Shown here: positions 32,867-43,797 of the stretch, in pieces | Numbering within the stretch: the first letter of the stretch is position 1 | How the letters are laid out: each line of letters starts with the position of its first letter | Assembly: GCA_963971285.1 (NCBI GenBank) | Contig: OZ020250.1 | Location: forward strand, 21,046,783 to 21,110,782 | DNA length: 64,000 bases | Direction: 5' to 3' | Source: Astropecten irregularis | Lineage: Eukaryota; Echinodermata; Asteroidea; Paxillosida; Astropectinidae | The notes under the pieces: model-generated | Seen by the model: the letters and a program-made list of their open reading frames with translations, nothing else | Databases searched by the model: none | Told to the model about the DNA's origin: nothing | Program-made: the position numbers and the translations under genes

Positions 32867-33668
32867 ATGACACAGTTTAACAGGAAATTGTTTATATTTT
32901 GTGGTCTGCATTTGTTTATTTGTCTCCATTATGTGTATATATACAATATTTAAAAGCCCCTTGCATTGCATGGGAAAAGACCACCTACTGTAACTATGGA
33001 AACCTTCAGGACTTTAATCGTCTTCACATTGTCCGATATTCTTGTATTCTGTGTGAATTTTCTTAGGTAATATACTAGCCGCTATAAATGACTAGCCTAA
33101 TTAGAAGTCCTTGTTGATTTCTCACCATTTAATTGCTGTATGGCAAGAAATTAATGCCTAATGTCCACTATGTGTTTGTTGACCAAGGCCTGTGAATTAT
33201 TATGAATATGCATGAGCTTGGCAATCTTGCATATTAATAAATTCATAATTTCTTCTATTTTTTTTCTTTCCATTTTCCAAAATATGTTGGGGGGTTTCAA
33301 CCAGGCTCATTTATGCCAATGCTTTTACTGAGATATTTGTTTTGTGAAAATTTCCCTTATCAGAACCATTCTGACGTTTGGGCAAAAGGACATTCAAATT
33401 TTGGTGTGTTTTTTTTTGGGGGGGGGGGGGGGGGCAATTAGCAAAAAGATCTCAGCGACTGACCCACAACAAATAATTATCTAGATGAGAGTTTAAAATA
33501 CCATTTGCAGTTTTGTACCAAAGAATGAAATACCTGGATGAAAGTTGAGGGGTTTGGGGTTTTTCGCTTATAGCGCCCTCTTGCAGCAGTTGAGTTTTTT
33601 TTTTACGAACAGCGCCTTGAGCCAAGACTGGGAAACTTAAAAATAGTGACAAAAGTTTTGTAGTGAAA

Positions 33669-36600
33669 ATGGCAACCTCGGCGAAGAAGAAGTCAGTGTC
33701 GCTGGAATTTGTTGGAAATGACGAAGTTATTCAGCATATTGTGACCGTAGACGAGGTTTCAGGTAAATGAATAACACTTGTTGATCATTTTTGTCATGCT
33801 TATTAAATTGTGTAAGATTTTAATAGCGAAAACGAGAAATTAGGCTTATGTGCAAGTTTATGTTGGGGCTTCGACCTAACAACACGTGGAAATGAATGCC
33901 AGTGCACACTGCACTGATTACACGTGACGAAATGGCACTGACCCTGTCCCTGTTCCACTAAAATTAAAAACTTGAAGAGAGAAATTAAGCATTGCTCTCA
34001 CCAAACTGTTGATGTTGGTACCCTTTTTATTGCTAGTAAACATAATTCGTTAGAAATAAATCACAGGGTTTTGAGTTTTGAGGGAAATTGTGACTGCTGA
34101 TCGAGGGAATGCAGTCTGCACTGCACTGCATGCAGTGACCAGTGTTGGGCAGTGTCAGTGGCGATTGTAAAGTTCAGGACCCCTCTGTCATGTCTGTGTT
34201 TTTTCTACATGCTGGAACGACCGTGAATACGTTCTGTTGCGCATGCTGTGCATGTGATAAAAACATAGGGCGGTCGGGGTCCCGAACTTTACAATCGTCG
34301 TGTCAGTGACTGACCAGAAGACCCACATACCATCATGGCCAGCCATGACCATGTCCATGAGTGGCACAGCGGATTACAGGTCAACTTGCCCCAGGACGAC
34401 TCGCTCCTTACAACTTCCCCCTTCCTTAAGTTGACCGACTCACCCCTTACCAACATTCCTCCTGCCCTGGCCGATATGTCCACAAAAAATCAGTCAGGCT
34501 ATAGATTTCAGAGGCGAGTTGACCAGGGGACGAGTTGACCAGGGGCAGGCTGGTCAGGGGACAAGTTGGTCTAGGGATGAGTTGGTCAATGGTCAAGTTG
34601 GTCAGGAGACGAGTTGGTCTGGGGATGAGTTGGTCAATGGTCAGGAGATGAGTTGGGGAGGGATCAAGTCGGCAAGGAAGTGAGTTGACCTGTTATTGAC
34701 AAGAAACTTGGAGGTTCACGTATTTACTGCATTCTTTCCTTGGTCAGGTAAGAAACCAAAGCGATCCAAGGTCCAGACACTCGCTGCTACTCCCTCCCAA
34801 GACAGGCCGGTCCGCTCCTCCAGGAAGTCAATCAACTACAAGGAAGAGCCAAAAGAGCTAGTAGAGTCTGACAGTAGTGAGACCACAGATGACGAAGACC
34901 AGGAAGTTGATGAGGATGTAGATACCTGGAGTAAAACACCGACGGGTAATTCACGAAATTCATCTGATAAATTTATTATGAAAGCAAGTTGTATCATGCT
35001 CAATGAAGGTTTAATATGCCTTCATAGTGCAATCACTTTTGACGTAACATTCCCTGAATTACACTTTCTGGTGGAAGATGAGATTTTAAGTTATCATCCC
35101 AGCCAGTGTGCCTTTGCCGTCTTAGGGAAAAGATGGTCCGACAAACTTCTTTGAAAATCATCTTTAATTTACGAATTCATTCAGTTTTTAGAATATAAAC
35201 TGCATCAAACGGCTCAACAACCACTGCAAAATTATAACCTGAAATATATGAAATGCGTGGGGGTTAGGAGGGTCTGATGTTTCAATCCTAGCAGGATCTT
35301 TCTCAAAGGCTTTGATAAAGATCCTGCTGGGAGGTTTTAGCATTTGAGAATGACCCGGCTCGGATGAAAACATAAGGCCCTTCTAACATCCATGCTCCCA
35401 CAGTTTGTTTGATTCTTAACTGACACCATTTTCGTGTAATTTCCACAGTCCTGCTAGATGAAGCTGGAATGAAAGGTACCGACGTATATCAGTTTAAGAA
35501 GATGAAACGCTCCGGACAGATGGCTCAGCTTGCAAAGAGCAGCATTACACCCATCTCAGTCAAGAAACAGTCCAAGCCAGTTGAGAGAAGAGTGACAAGA
35601 AGGAGCAGAAGTACGTATACATGTACAGAAATCAGAATGCCTTTTGGATAGGCCTAGATTTAATGTATGCATGTGACATCCCTTTGAGTAGGGTGCCTTC
35701 GGCCACAGGTGAGACCGTCAAAAGTAGGGATGTGATTGTTCAGCCCGAAAATTCCCGATTTCCATTTTTCTGTCTTCACTTTACGTACAGGTACAAAAGT
35801 TTAGGAAATGTGAGGTTTTCAAGCTGCAAGATAATGCATACTGGAATATCCTGTGCATCACACATAATTTTTGCATTTCTTGATCACCATTTTTCCTCTA
35901 AAGTGATAGCGGATGGTGTCATAAATGCATACAAATTGCCTATTGGAAATATTTTTATTTCCTGACTAAGTGGTTCTTAAGCTGGTGCATTTAATTGTGG
36001 TTGAGCTGAGTTCAACAATTGGTGTGACATTGGAAACAAAAATATGTTATCAGACTTACTGCCAATGGATTTAGATATTGTTTTGGACTGGTTCACGCAA
36101 ACATGGTTGGGCCAGCATAGATCATCCCCTTTAATGAGAAGGTCATATTGCTGATTTTCACCCAACGTTTGTCAACAGGAATCATACCCGATTCTGATGA
36201 CGACAGCGATTCTTCAAAGGCCTCAAGCTCGGATGAAGACAGTAACCAAGATGGTGACAATGACGATGATGATAATAGCAGCACCCATAGCAAGGACAGC
36301 ACCTCCTCGGCATCAAACAGACGAGGAAGAGGTGGCAAGAGGGGTGGTACACGTGGTGGGAGAGGGGCCAAGACACCCAGGGGAGCTTCAGTCAAGGGGC
36401 CTACCACAAGGAGACGAACCAGAGGCGATGTTGATCTCGTAAGTTTCTTTTCAATAAATTCTGTTTTGCAGAATCCGAGACACTTCCCTTCAAGCCAATT
36501 AATTTGGACATAATTTTCCCTCTTACTTCCTGAAAAAGTCATCCGCTTAACCTTAGAGCAAATCGTTCATGCCCATTAGCAAACTTGGAATCTTTCAGAC

Positions 36601-39600
36601 AACCTCGCTAAACCCTGTCCAATTTTTGTTTTCCATTCGAAACTCCACAGCCAAACATGGCTGAAGAGTATTTCTCCGCCCATGCTGGTCAGTCGGTGAC
36701 CTCTGACCATACTCTGGCCAGACTGGCTGTGCCGCAGATGGACCAGGACCAGGTCACTAAGGCACTGGACGATGCTCCCAACAGCCACAGTGCGGAGATC
36801 CAAGAACTCTACCAGGAGTACAGAGGCCTCTTCAACAAATGGATGTTTCAGCTCAGGTAAATTAAAAAATTAGCCTTATTGCAGACAACCGGTATGTCTT
36901 TGCTGCTTTTTGTGCATTGAGCATGTGGCAAACAAAATAATAATTGCCTGGACAGAAGACTATCAAGTGTGCAGCAACCTGTATAATTTTATTGTGTAGT
37001 CTTATATCCAGTCATTGCTTTTCACCCATTTTGCTGCCATTTTCTCTGTGGACAACACTCTCTGGAGGCCTTAACGGAAGACTAACTTCATACCCTGACC
37101 CAGCTCCTATTTGTTCAGGATCCCACAATGTAAAAACAAAATGCATTGAAATTGATGACGGAAATCAGTAGTGTGCCTTTCAGGGAACAAAATACTGGCT
37201 CTTCTAGTCAGAGCCCCGAGACTTCACACCGATTCTAAAAATTCAGCTTATGAATTGTCTGTTTGCAGCAATGGATTCAATCTGATGCTTTTTGGTTTGG
37301 GATCCAAGCGACGTCTTCTAGACATGTTCAGGGCTGAGATGCTGAGTAGCTGGAGCCATGTCGTTATCAATGGGTTCTTCCCTGGTCTGATTGTCAAAAA
37401 TGTATGTCTCAACTATAAACTGTTTAGCGTCAGACTTTTTATATTTCTGGACTAACTTGTGACCGGATTTTGGGCTAACATTTAATGATTAGCTGCTCTC
37501 AATAGGGCTCTGGAAATAATCAGAATTGGATTTGCAAGCATAAAGTGTTAAACATGACCAATTTAAATGCTAGTAGTCACTGGGATTTACATATGAAGTC
37601 ACTCTTTGAAAGACTAATTGCAATTTTAGGAACATACCGTTAAATTGGAAAACTTGAGAGCATTTGTTCTACTTTTTTGCACAGATATTAAACAGTATCA
37701 CCGATGATGTGTTGGAGCATAATGGAGGGTTTCGTAGTCTTGCCGAACAAATAGAATTCATCCACGAAACTCTAGAGGAAAGAGAAGGTAGATAAATGAC
37801 CTAGATGGAAGCAAATAATAATAAATAAAGAACCAGTTTCTTTTTAACGGATCTTCCTTAATTGAAACAAAAGTTGCTTTGAAGTGAAATCAAGTCGAAT
37901 TATTTGTTTTGTCATGCATTTTTTGATTGTTCTATCTGTTGGGTGTTCTCTTTAAAGTCTTTAAATGAATATGAGATTATTGAAGAATCCATAATCTTTC
38001 CCGCTTTCAGAACCTCTGTTTTTGATCATTCATAACATGGATGGAGTGATGCTACGCAGTCATAAAGCTCAGGCAACCCTGCTGTCACTCTCACGACTAC
38101 CATTAATCCACATCATTGCAACCATAGACCACATCAATGCACCACTAAGTAAGTTGACGCTTGCAAACAGGAAGTAAGATCATGTAGAGGGTGTGTGATA
38201 ATGATGCATGCAGTCTGGGCCCAGTTTGCATGTGTTTATAACTTCATTACTTACAGAAACCTCTGGATGTGTCTCACTTCAAGTTTTTCTCACATTAAAA
38301 TATTCCAATCTTCTTTTTAATTGATGTTTGTCTAGTCGTTCCATATAGTAAACAGTTCACACTACTGAGGCCATCATTTCAAGTGATGAAGGCTTGTTAA
38401 ACTTTCATTAAAGATCCATTTCTTGACCATAAAGAGTGACACATGGGGCTATATGTCATCCCAAGCCATAATGAAAATTTTGAGTTATTTTAGTTAACCC
38501 ACAGAATCATGTTTGGTGATTATTGCTCAAGGCACCTTTTGACTTACTTCCATGAAATTTAAGTAAATTTGCATCAGTGAAAATTTTTCACATTTAGTGT
38601 GTTCTAGATTTTGTTTTACTCATAACATTAATTTCTGTTATTTATTACGTCACAGTTTGGGACCAGTGTAAGTCTAGTAGTTTCTACTGGCTTTGGTATG
38701 ATGTCACCTCGTATGAACCCTACTCGGAAGAAACGTCTTATGAGAATTCCCTCCTCGTCCAGCAGTCTGGTGTCTTAGCTCTCAGCTCACTCACTCATGT
38801 CTTGAGAAGTCTCACTCCCAATGCAAGGTGCGTCTCACTCTGGCCCTTGAAGAAACTTCAATAGGCTTAGACTTGGACTTCGTCTTCATTAAACAGGCTT
38901 TGACTTTCTCACTAATAAGCCTCTATTTACATACATCTTGAAGTTGAACATATGAAATGGAGCCACAGCCATAGTCTAAGCTGATGTTGGGTTATAGTAC
39001 TCATATAGTGCATTTACATTGTAGTCTCTGTCAGTCAGTGACCCTTGTTTATCACTGTACGTGTCCAGTCCACATGTCAGGGTTCCAGACATTTGACCTG
39101 TTATGGCTGCCCAGCTGCCAGGCATGTTAGCTAGTGTGATTGGCGTAGGCATAGCCACCTAGATTGCACATGTGTAAATTTCAAGCATTGAAGCTGTTTT
39201 CTGATGTCAACTAACTGTGAGATCACTGTCTTGGAATTGAATTATTGTGGAAAACAAAATAGATCTGGTAAAGACTTGGTGATTATCATTTCAACTTTGA
39301 GGTTAAATCAGTTTCTCTGCTGTCTTTACCTTATTTTTATAAGACTTTCCAAAGCCTAACTTACTTTAAAATGTTTGCAATAACACTGACAATATGAGGT
39401 GTTTTAAAATATGGTTTTATTTTCGTTTCTCGCTTTGTCTAGAGGCATCTTCAACCTCTTGGTGGAGTACCAGCTGTCTCACCAGGATGATGCAACTTAC
39501 CAAGGTATGTTGGGCATCAGGTCTAATCAGTCATAGGGGTTTGTGAAACGGACGCTCTGGCTCCAGGTCCGGCTCTGTCATCCATATGCTGAAAATATAG

Positions 39601-40575
39601 GTTATGGTTTTTCATTGAAGCTGAAGCTGAGTATTCCTTTACAAACCAGAGAATCTACTTCTGAACTGCAGCCAAAAGGCTCTGTTTTGATACACGTTTA
39701 GAATGGATTCACGAAATGGAGCTGGAGCCTGAACCCAATCCTCTGTTTCGAAAGGCCCCTGCCCCCCTAAGTGTGTTTTCATTATATTTGTCCACAGTGC
39801 CTTTATACTCAAACATGGTGGACTTTAAGTTGAGCTGAAGGCACCGTATATGCATTCATTGTGTCACTTCCTTCTAGTCCCCACATTGTACTTGTGCTTT
39901 ATGTGAACTGATTTTAAATATTTTAATGATTGTCTTTTATTCAGGGCTGTCATTTGGTGACTTGTACCAGAAATGCAGGGAGGCATTCCTGGTTAACAGT
40001 GAGTTGACTCTCAGAGCCCAGTTGACAGAGTTCAGAGATCATAAGCTGATTAGATCAAAGAAGGTAAGAACTGGAGCTCACATTAACCTTAACCCTCTCT
40101 GCACCTACCACACAAGAAGAGCTGCTTGCCACACATTACCACAGTCTCCACAGGGGGATTGGATCATAACTACACATAACCACACAGTGGATACATTTTT
40201 GTCCCAACCTGGTGGAAAAAATACCTGTCAGTGTCTGAACAGATTCTTGGAATATTTTGGTTGACATTTAATTCTACGTGGCCTGGGGTCGATTTCACGA
40301 AGCCCTACAATCGATCGTAACTCAAGTTACGAAGGATAATCCATCGTATTCTACGTGGGGCTGCAATGCATTATAAGTCCTACGATCGATAGTAAGTTAT
40401 AATGAGTTTGGTGAAATCGACCCCAGGTGGTATCAAATCAAACATAGACCCCGCTTGATGGAAATCATATCCTCTGTTCATTGTTGTGTTCAAGGGATTG
40501 GATGGTGTGGAGTTCCTGCTGATTGCTGTAGACAACCAGTCATTGCTGGAATTCAAACAGCAAGAGGAGGTCTGA
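33669..40575 (+). CDS. ORC2: ORC2: origin recognition complex subunit 2
   Basis: Subunit of the complex that marks replication origins and loads MCM2-7. Coding exons: 33669-33762, 34748-34945, 35449-35610, 36179-36438, 36651-36856, 37269-37401, 37685-37787, 38011-38148, 38656-38827, 39443-39504, 39945-40063, 40495-40575. They join in frame to 575 residues, close to human (577). Opening ...[13 protein letters not shown] matches the vertebrate N-terminus. Residues 152-238 are an acidic Ser/Asp run followed by an Arg/Gly-rich block (199-214). AAA+-like domain from about residue 307: [14 protein letters not shown] has the degenerate P-loop usual for ORC2, then [18 protein letters not shown] and [14 protein letters not shown]-terminal winged helix from about 489: [27 protein letters not shown]. 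Kozak A at -3 before the ATG. Twelve introns-worth of splice sites are all GT-AG. Confidence 0.95.
34162..34298. repeat. Inverted-repeat element in ORC2 intron 1
   Basis: CGATTGTAAAGTTCAGGACC at the left and GGTCCCGAACTTTACAATCG at the right; about 22-bp arms, non-coding interior. Confidence 0.75.
34511..34692. repeat. GAGTTGGTCAGGGGA minisatellite
   Basis: About ten diverged copies of a 17-18 bp unit (GAGTTGGTCAGGGGACGA) in ORC2 intron 1, ending roughly 50 bp before exon 2. Confidence 0.75.
35270..35390. repeat. GGAGGGCCTGACG repeat, copy 4 (folded pair)
   Basis: GTTAGGAGGGTCTGATGTTTC at the left faces CATAAGGCCCTTCTAACATC at the right; the middle carries GATCCTGCTGGG twice in opposite sense. 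ORC2 intron 2. Confidence 0.65.
39536..39768. repeat. Hexanucleotide-MITE family, copy without satellite
   Basis: Termini TTTGTGAAACGGACGCTCTG and CTCTGTTTCGAAAGGCCCC with the shared middle CATATGCTGAAAATATAGGT and AACCAGAGAATCTACTTC. ORC2 intron 10. Shows the state of the family before or without expansion. Confidence 0.75.
40281..40428. repeat. GATTTCAC foldback family, copy 5
   Basis: Complete: CTGGGGTCGATTTCACGAAG to TTGGTGAAATCGACCCCAGG, in the last ORC2 intron, reverse of copy 2. Confidence 0.8.
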
Positions 40576-40744
40576 GGAGTTTGACCGGCCATTCTCATCA
40601 TCAGGACGGCCAGTCAGAAGATGCAACATGCCAAGGTGGGAAGATCCTGTAGCATGCTACTATAAACCCTTACCTCCCGATTCTTGTGTTGCTGGACTTT
40701 GAAGGTGACAAGCCCTAGAGACTAGGCATTATCTGAGGTTTTAT

Positions 40745-40982
40745 TTGATGGCCCAACTTGGACCAAGTTTAAGGATGTGCCACGAGGACCATGATTGTGG
40801 AATCTTGAAAGATACCAGACCCAAGAGCCCATCGATTTCACCAAACTCATCTAAACTTACTATGATCAATCGCAGGCTCTTTGATACATTGCAGCCCTTC
40901 GTATGATAGGCCCCCTATGATGGGTCATCCTTCTTAACTTGAGTTATGATCAATCGTAGGGCTTTGTGAAACTGACCCCTGG
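40745..40982. repeat. 3' region repeat plus foldback copy 6
   Basis: 40,745-40,828 resembles the AACTTGG..AAGTTTAAGGATGTG units at 32,390. 40,829-40,982 is a foldback copy with ATCGATTTCACCAAACTCAT and GTGAAACTGACCCC. Both lie in the presumed ORC2 3' UTR. Confidence 0.65.
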
Positions 40983-41498
40983 CACTGTAATTATATGAGG
41001 TATGATGGCCCAACTTGATCCAAGTATAAAAAGAATTGCGTCGTAGATAAACTGCACTGTGTTTGACTGACAAGTAATATTGAAAAACAAATTGCCAATG
41101 TTAACACCAATTTTAAAGACAAAACGGTATATTTATGCACTGTATGTGATGTGATAACGCTCTCATATTCTGTTCAAGAAAATTTTTGTAAGACAAGTAC
41201 ATTTCAGATTTACTTTCATTCCTTCATTTTGATTCATCAGGTTTTTTTGGTTATCATTCACGGTTTTGAACACCAAAAATCACTTTTGTTCCATTGAGTT
41301 CATGTTTTAATATGTATTAAGATAAATACATGTACATGTATGTGTTGTTGTTTTCATTTGTGTTAACTTGCACACTTGGCTGAATAGAGTTTATTAATTC
41401 ATTATAATTGTACTAATGAAGTATTTTGTTTTGTTATTTATGTTTTGCATGCTGTTTATGTTTTTGTTCATAATTTCAAATTATTTTATAAACATTTA

Positions 41499-41553
41499 AA
41501 TAAAATGGCTTATTTGTCAAATTCTCAAGGTAAGGAATAACCTTTGAAATAAA
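41499..41553 (+). terminator. Candidate poly(A) signals, ORC2
   Basis: AATAAA at 41,499-41,504 and again at 41,548-41,553, the second followed by an A run. About 0.9 kb after the stop; use is not shown. Confidence 0.4.
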
Positions 41554-41753
41554 AAAAAATGTAATGTTCTTATCTTAAAAAAAGAAGACTTGTTGGTTTC
41601 TTTGATTGTTTGAGCGAGATTATCATCGTCTAGTGGAATTAGATTTTTGGGGAGTTGGTTTCATGTGACTGTTGAAGTTGAATGAATCAATTCTGCATGC
41701 CATGAATGTTAATGTTACCCTCATTTTCCTAGATTCGGCAGATAGTCAATGTA

Positions 41754-41912
41754 TACAGTACAATGCCAATATAACGAACACTGCTATTTCCGAACATCAT
41801 CCTTTTAATGTACAATGTGGCATGCTGAACATTGTTCACTATTACGAACGACCATTATAACTTCTGTGCATCCCAGCGTGTTCGTTATAGTGGCGTTCCA
41901 CTGTACTTGCAG
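41754..41912. repeat. MITE with TACAGT termini
   Basis: TACAGTACAATGCCAATATA at the left and GTTATAGTGGCGTTCCACTGTA at the right (outline), imperfect inverted repeats beginning CAGT next to TA, as in pogo/Tc1-like MITEs. A related decayed copy is at 59,045-59,137 (..CGTAATAACGGGAGTCGACTGTA). Confidence 0.6.
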
Positions 41913-42002
41913 ACCTTTTCAACACTGTTCAACATTTACACACTACAATGCTTCACATTTGCGATGTCCCTTCACCACCCTCCCTTTCTCCCAAGAGCCC
42001 AG

Positions 42003-42151
42003 GGGCTGGTTTCACTAACACTTTGCGATCATCGCTAAAGCCCAAATCAATCGCTTAATAGAAAATTGATATGCAAAGTAGCGATCAATTTTCCATTTAG
42101 TGATGGATTTGTGCTTTAGCGATGATCGTGAAGCGTTAGTGAAATCGGCCC
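42003..42151. repeat. Foldback element (GGTTTCACTAAC)
   Basis: GGGGCTGGTTTCACTAACAC with GCGATCATCGCTAAAGC at the left; CTTTAGCGATGATCG and GTTAGTGAAATCGGCCCC at the right. Distinct in its core from the neighbouring family but with similar outer bases. Confidence 0.7.
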
Positions 42152-42310
42152 CAGGGGCCGATTTCACCAAACTCATCGTAACTTAACAGCTTACTATCAA
42201 TCGTAGGACCGTTGTGATACAATTGCAGCCCAACGTAGGATAGGCCCCATGGGTTGTCCTTCGTAAATCGAGTTGCGATTGATCGTAGGGCTTCGTGAAA
42301 TCGACCCCAG
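42152..42310. repeat. GATTTCAC foldback family, copy 7
   Basis: Abuts the previous element directly; GGGGCCGATTTCACCAAACT to GTGAAATCGACCCCAG. Two foldbacks in tandem suggest one inserted at the end of the other. Confidence 0.75.
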
Positions 42311-42585
42311 ACACAGTAACTTCATATGTGGCAAGCTGGGCCAACTTCAAAGAGGTTGGGAAACTGTATATAGGGTTTGATTTTTGAGGGACTTGGGAAG
42401 GCTCAAATGTCCTAGAAGAAAGACTTTCCTAGTACACGTATTGCCGGAATTTAGAGAACATTAGACTGAAGATCCGTGATAGTCCAAAATGATATAGGTC
42501 TTGATACCCCGAATTTAAAAAAATATCTCTGTAACTAGCATCAAATTTAAATACTCTGAAACTTCATATTAAATACACAAGACTT

Positions 42586-42591
42586 TTTATT
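42586..42591 (-). terminator. Candidate poly(A) signal of the minus-strand giant gene
   Basis: AATAAA on the minus strand about 1.2 kb after the stop at 43,798; another possible one is at 43,007-43,012. Choice between them cannot be made from sequence. Confidence 0.3.
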
Positions 42592-43797
42592 AGTGGTTAA
42601 CAAAAATGAATATTTGATACTCTGAGTAAATATAGAATATTATATAAGAAATTATGCATGTATATACAGACATCTAAATTAAAATAAATTTTTCTACCAC
42701 ACTTATTTAAAATCACTGGAATCACTAACTTCACTATTAACTTACAGAATTGGAAAATGAATAGTGCTATTATTCCCTTCAGGATTTTTGGGGTTACCGA
42801 CCTCATTATCAATCAGCGGTTAAATAAATAGACATAATGTATGCAGACAGTGGTTTAAAACTGCCGGACAATATCTCAAATACCCTGCGGACGCAATCGA
42901 TGTCACCACATCTGTGTTCAGGGTACACAGAATATTGTAGTCTTCTAAAAAATGCCGATATATTCAAATGCAAATCAAGGGTGTAAATGTACGACAATTA
43001 TCAAATTTATTTTTTACAATACATAGTACAGGTCCATTGAACCTCTTGTTCCGGACAATACCCCCATTCGATGTATTTCAATGGAAATAACAAAGCAATC
43101 ATGAATATTCTCACACCACGAAGCAAACTGCTTTAGATGTGTCCTATCCGGAAAGTGTTAATAGTTCCACTGATCTATGGTACATACACAGCTAAATAAA
43201 TTTGATAATTTTCAACACAAATTTGGGAATTGTTTTTGTATCTGTCGTTGAAACTGTCACTTTTAATTTTAGTTTCATTACAGATTTATAAGTTTGTTTT
43301 GGGAATCCATTTATACCTTGGCAGGGGAATAAGGAAGCGCTGTGAAATCTTTTGTTAACAAATCGTCCAAAATCAATTGCATTTTTGCAAATTTATCAGA
43401 GAAACTTAGTATTAGCAATATTTTTTTCAATAAAGAGTTAACTCAAATAACTTTAACTTAACTTAACTAAACTTAGCTTTAACGCTAGAGATAGATATTG
43501 CAGGAATCTAAAAGCATTTAAAAACTTAGAGAAAAAAATCTATAGAGTTAAGCATATATCTAAATACAAATTTACTGCTGAAAAGTAAATGTTACAAGGT
43601 TATAAAAATCTTCATCTAAAAAAGGATGCTTAATTACAAAGGAAAAGACTCCTAATCTGGTCATCTACTCAAAATATTAAAACCGTTGTCACATAAATTA
43701 AAATGAGATCTTCTCGCTGCTGTGCTTTCTCATTTTAAATGTTCCGTTAACCAATTGTTTTGCATTCATTTGCCGAAAAATAAGTCCAAAGTTCTCA

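Larger units (their letters stand above)
32194..33668. other. ZRANB3 3' region and ORC2 upstream region
   Basis: Contains the repeats at 32,390-32,700, a candidate poly(A) signal at 32,861 and a run of 17-18 G at about 33,420-33,435. The last 250 bp before the ORC2 ATG hold no TATA box I can support. No gene between them. Confidence 0.6.
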
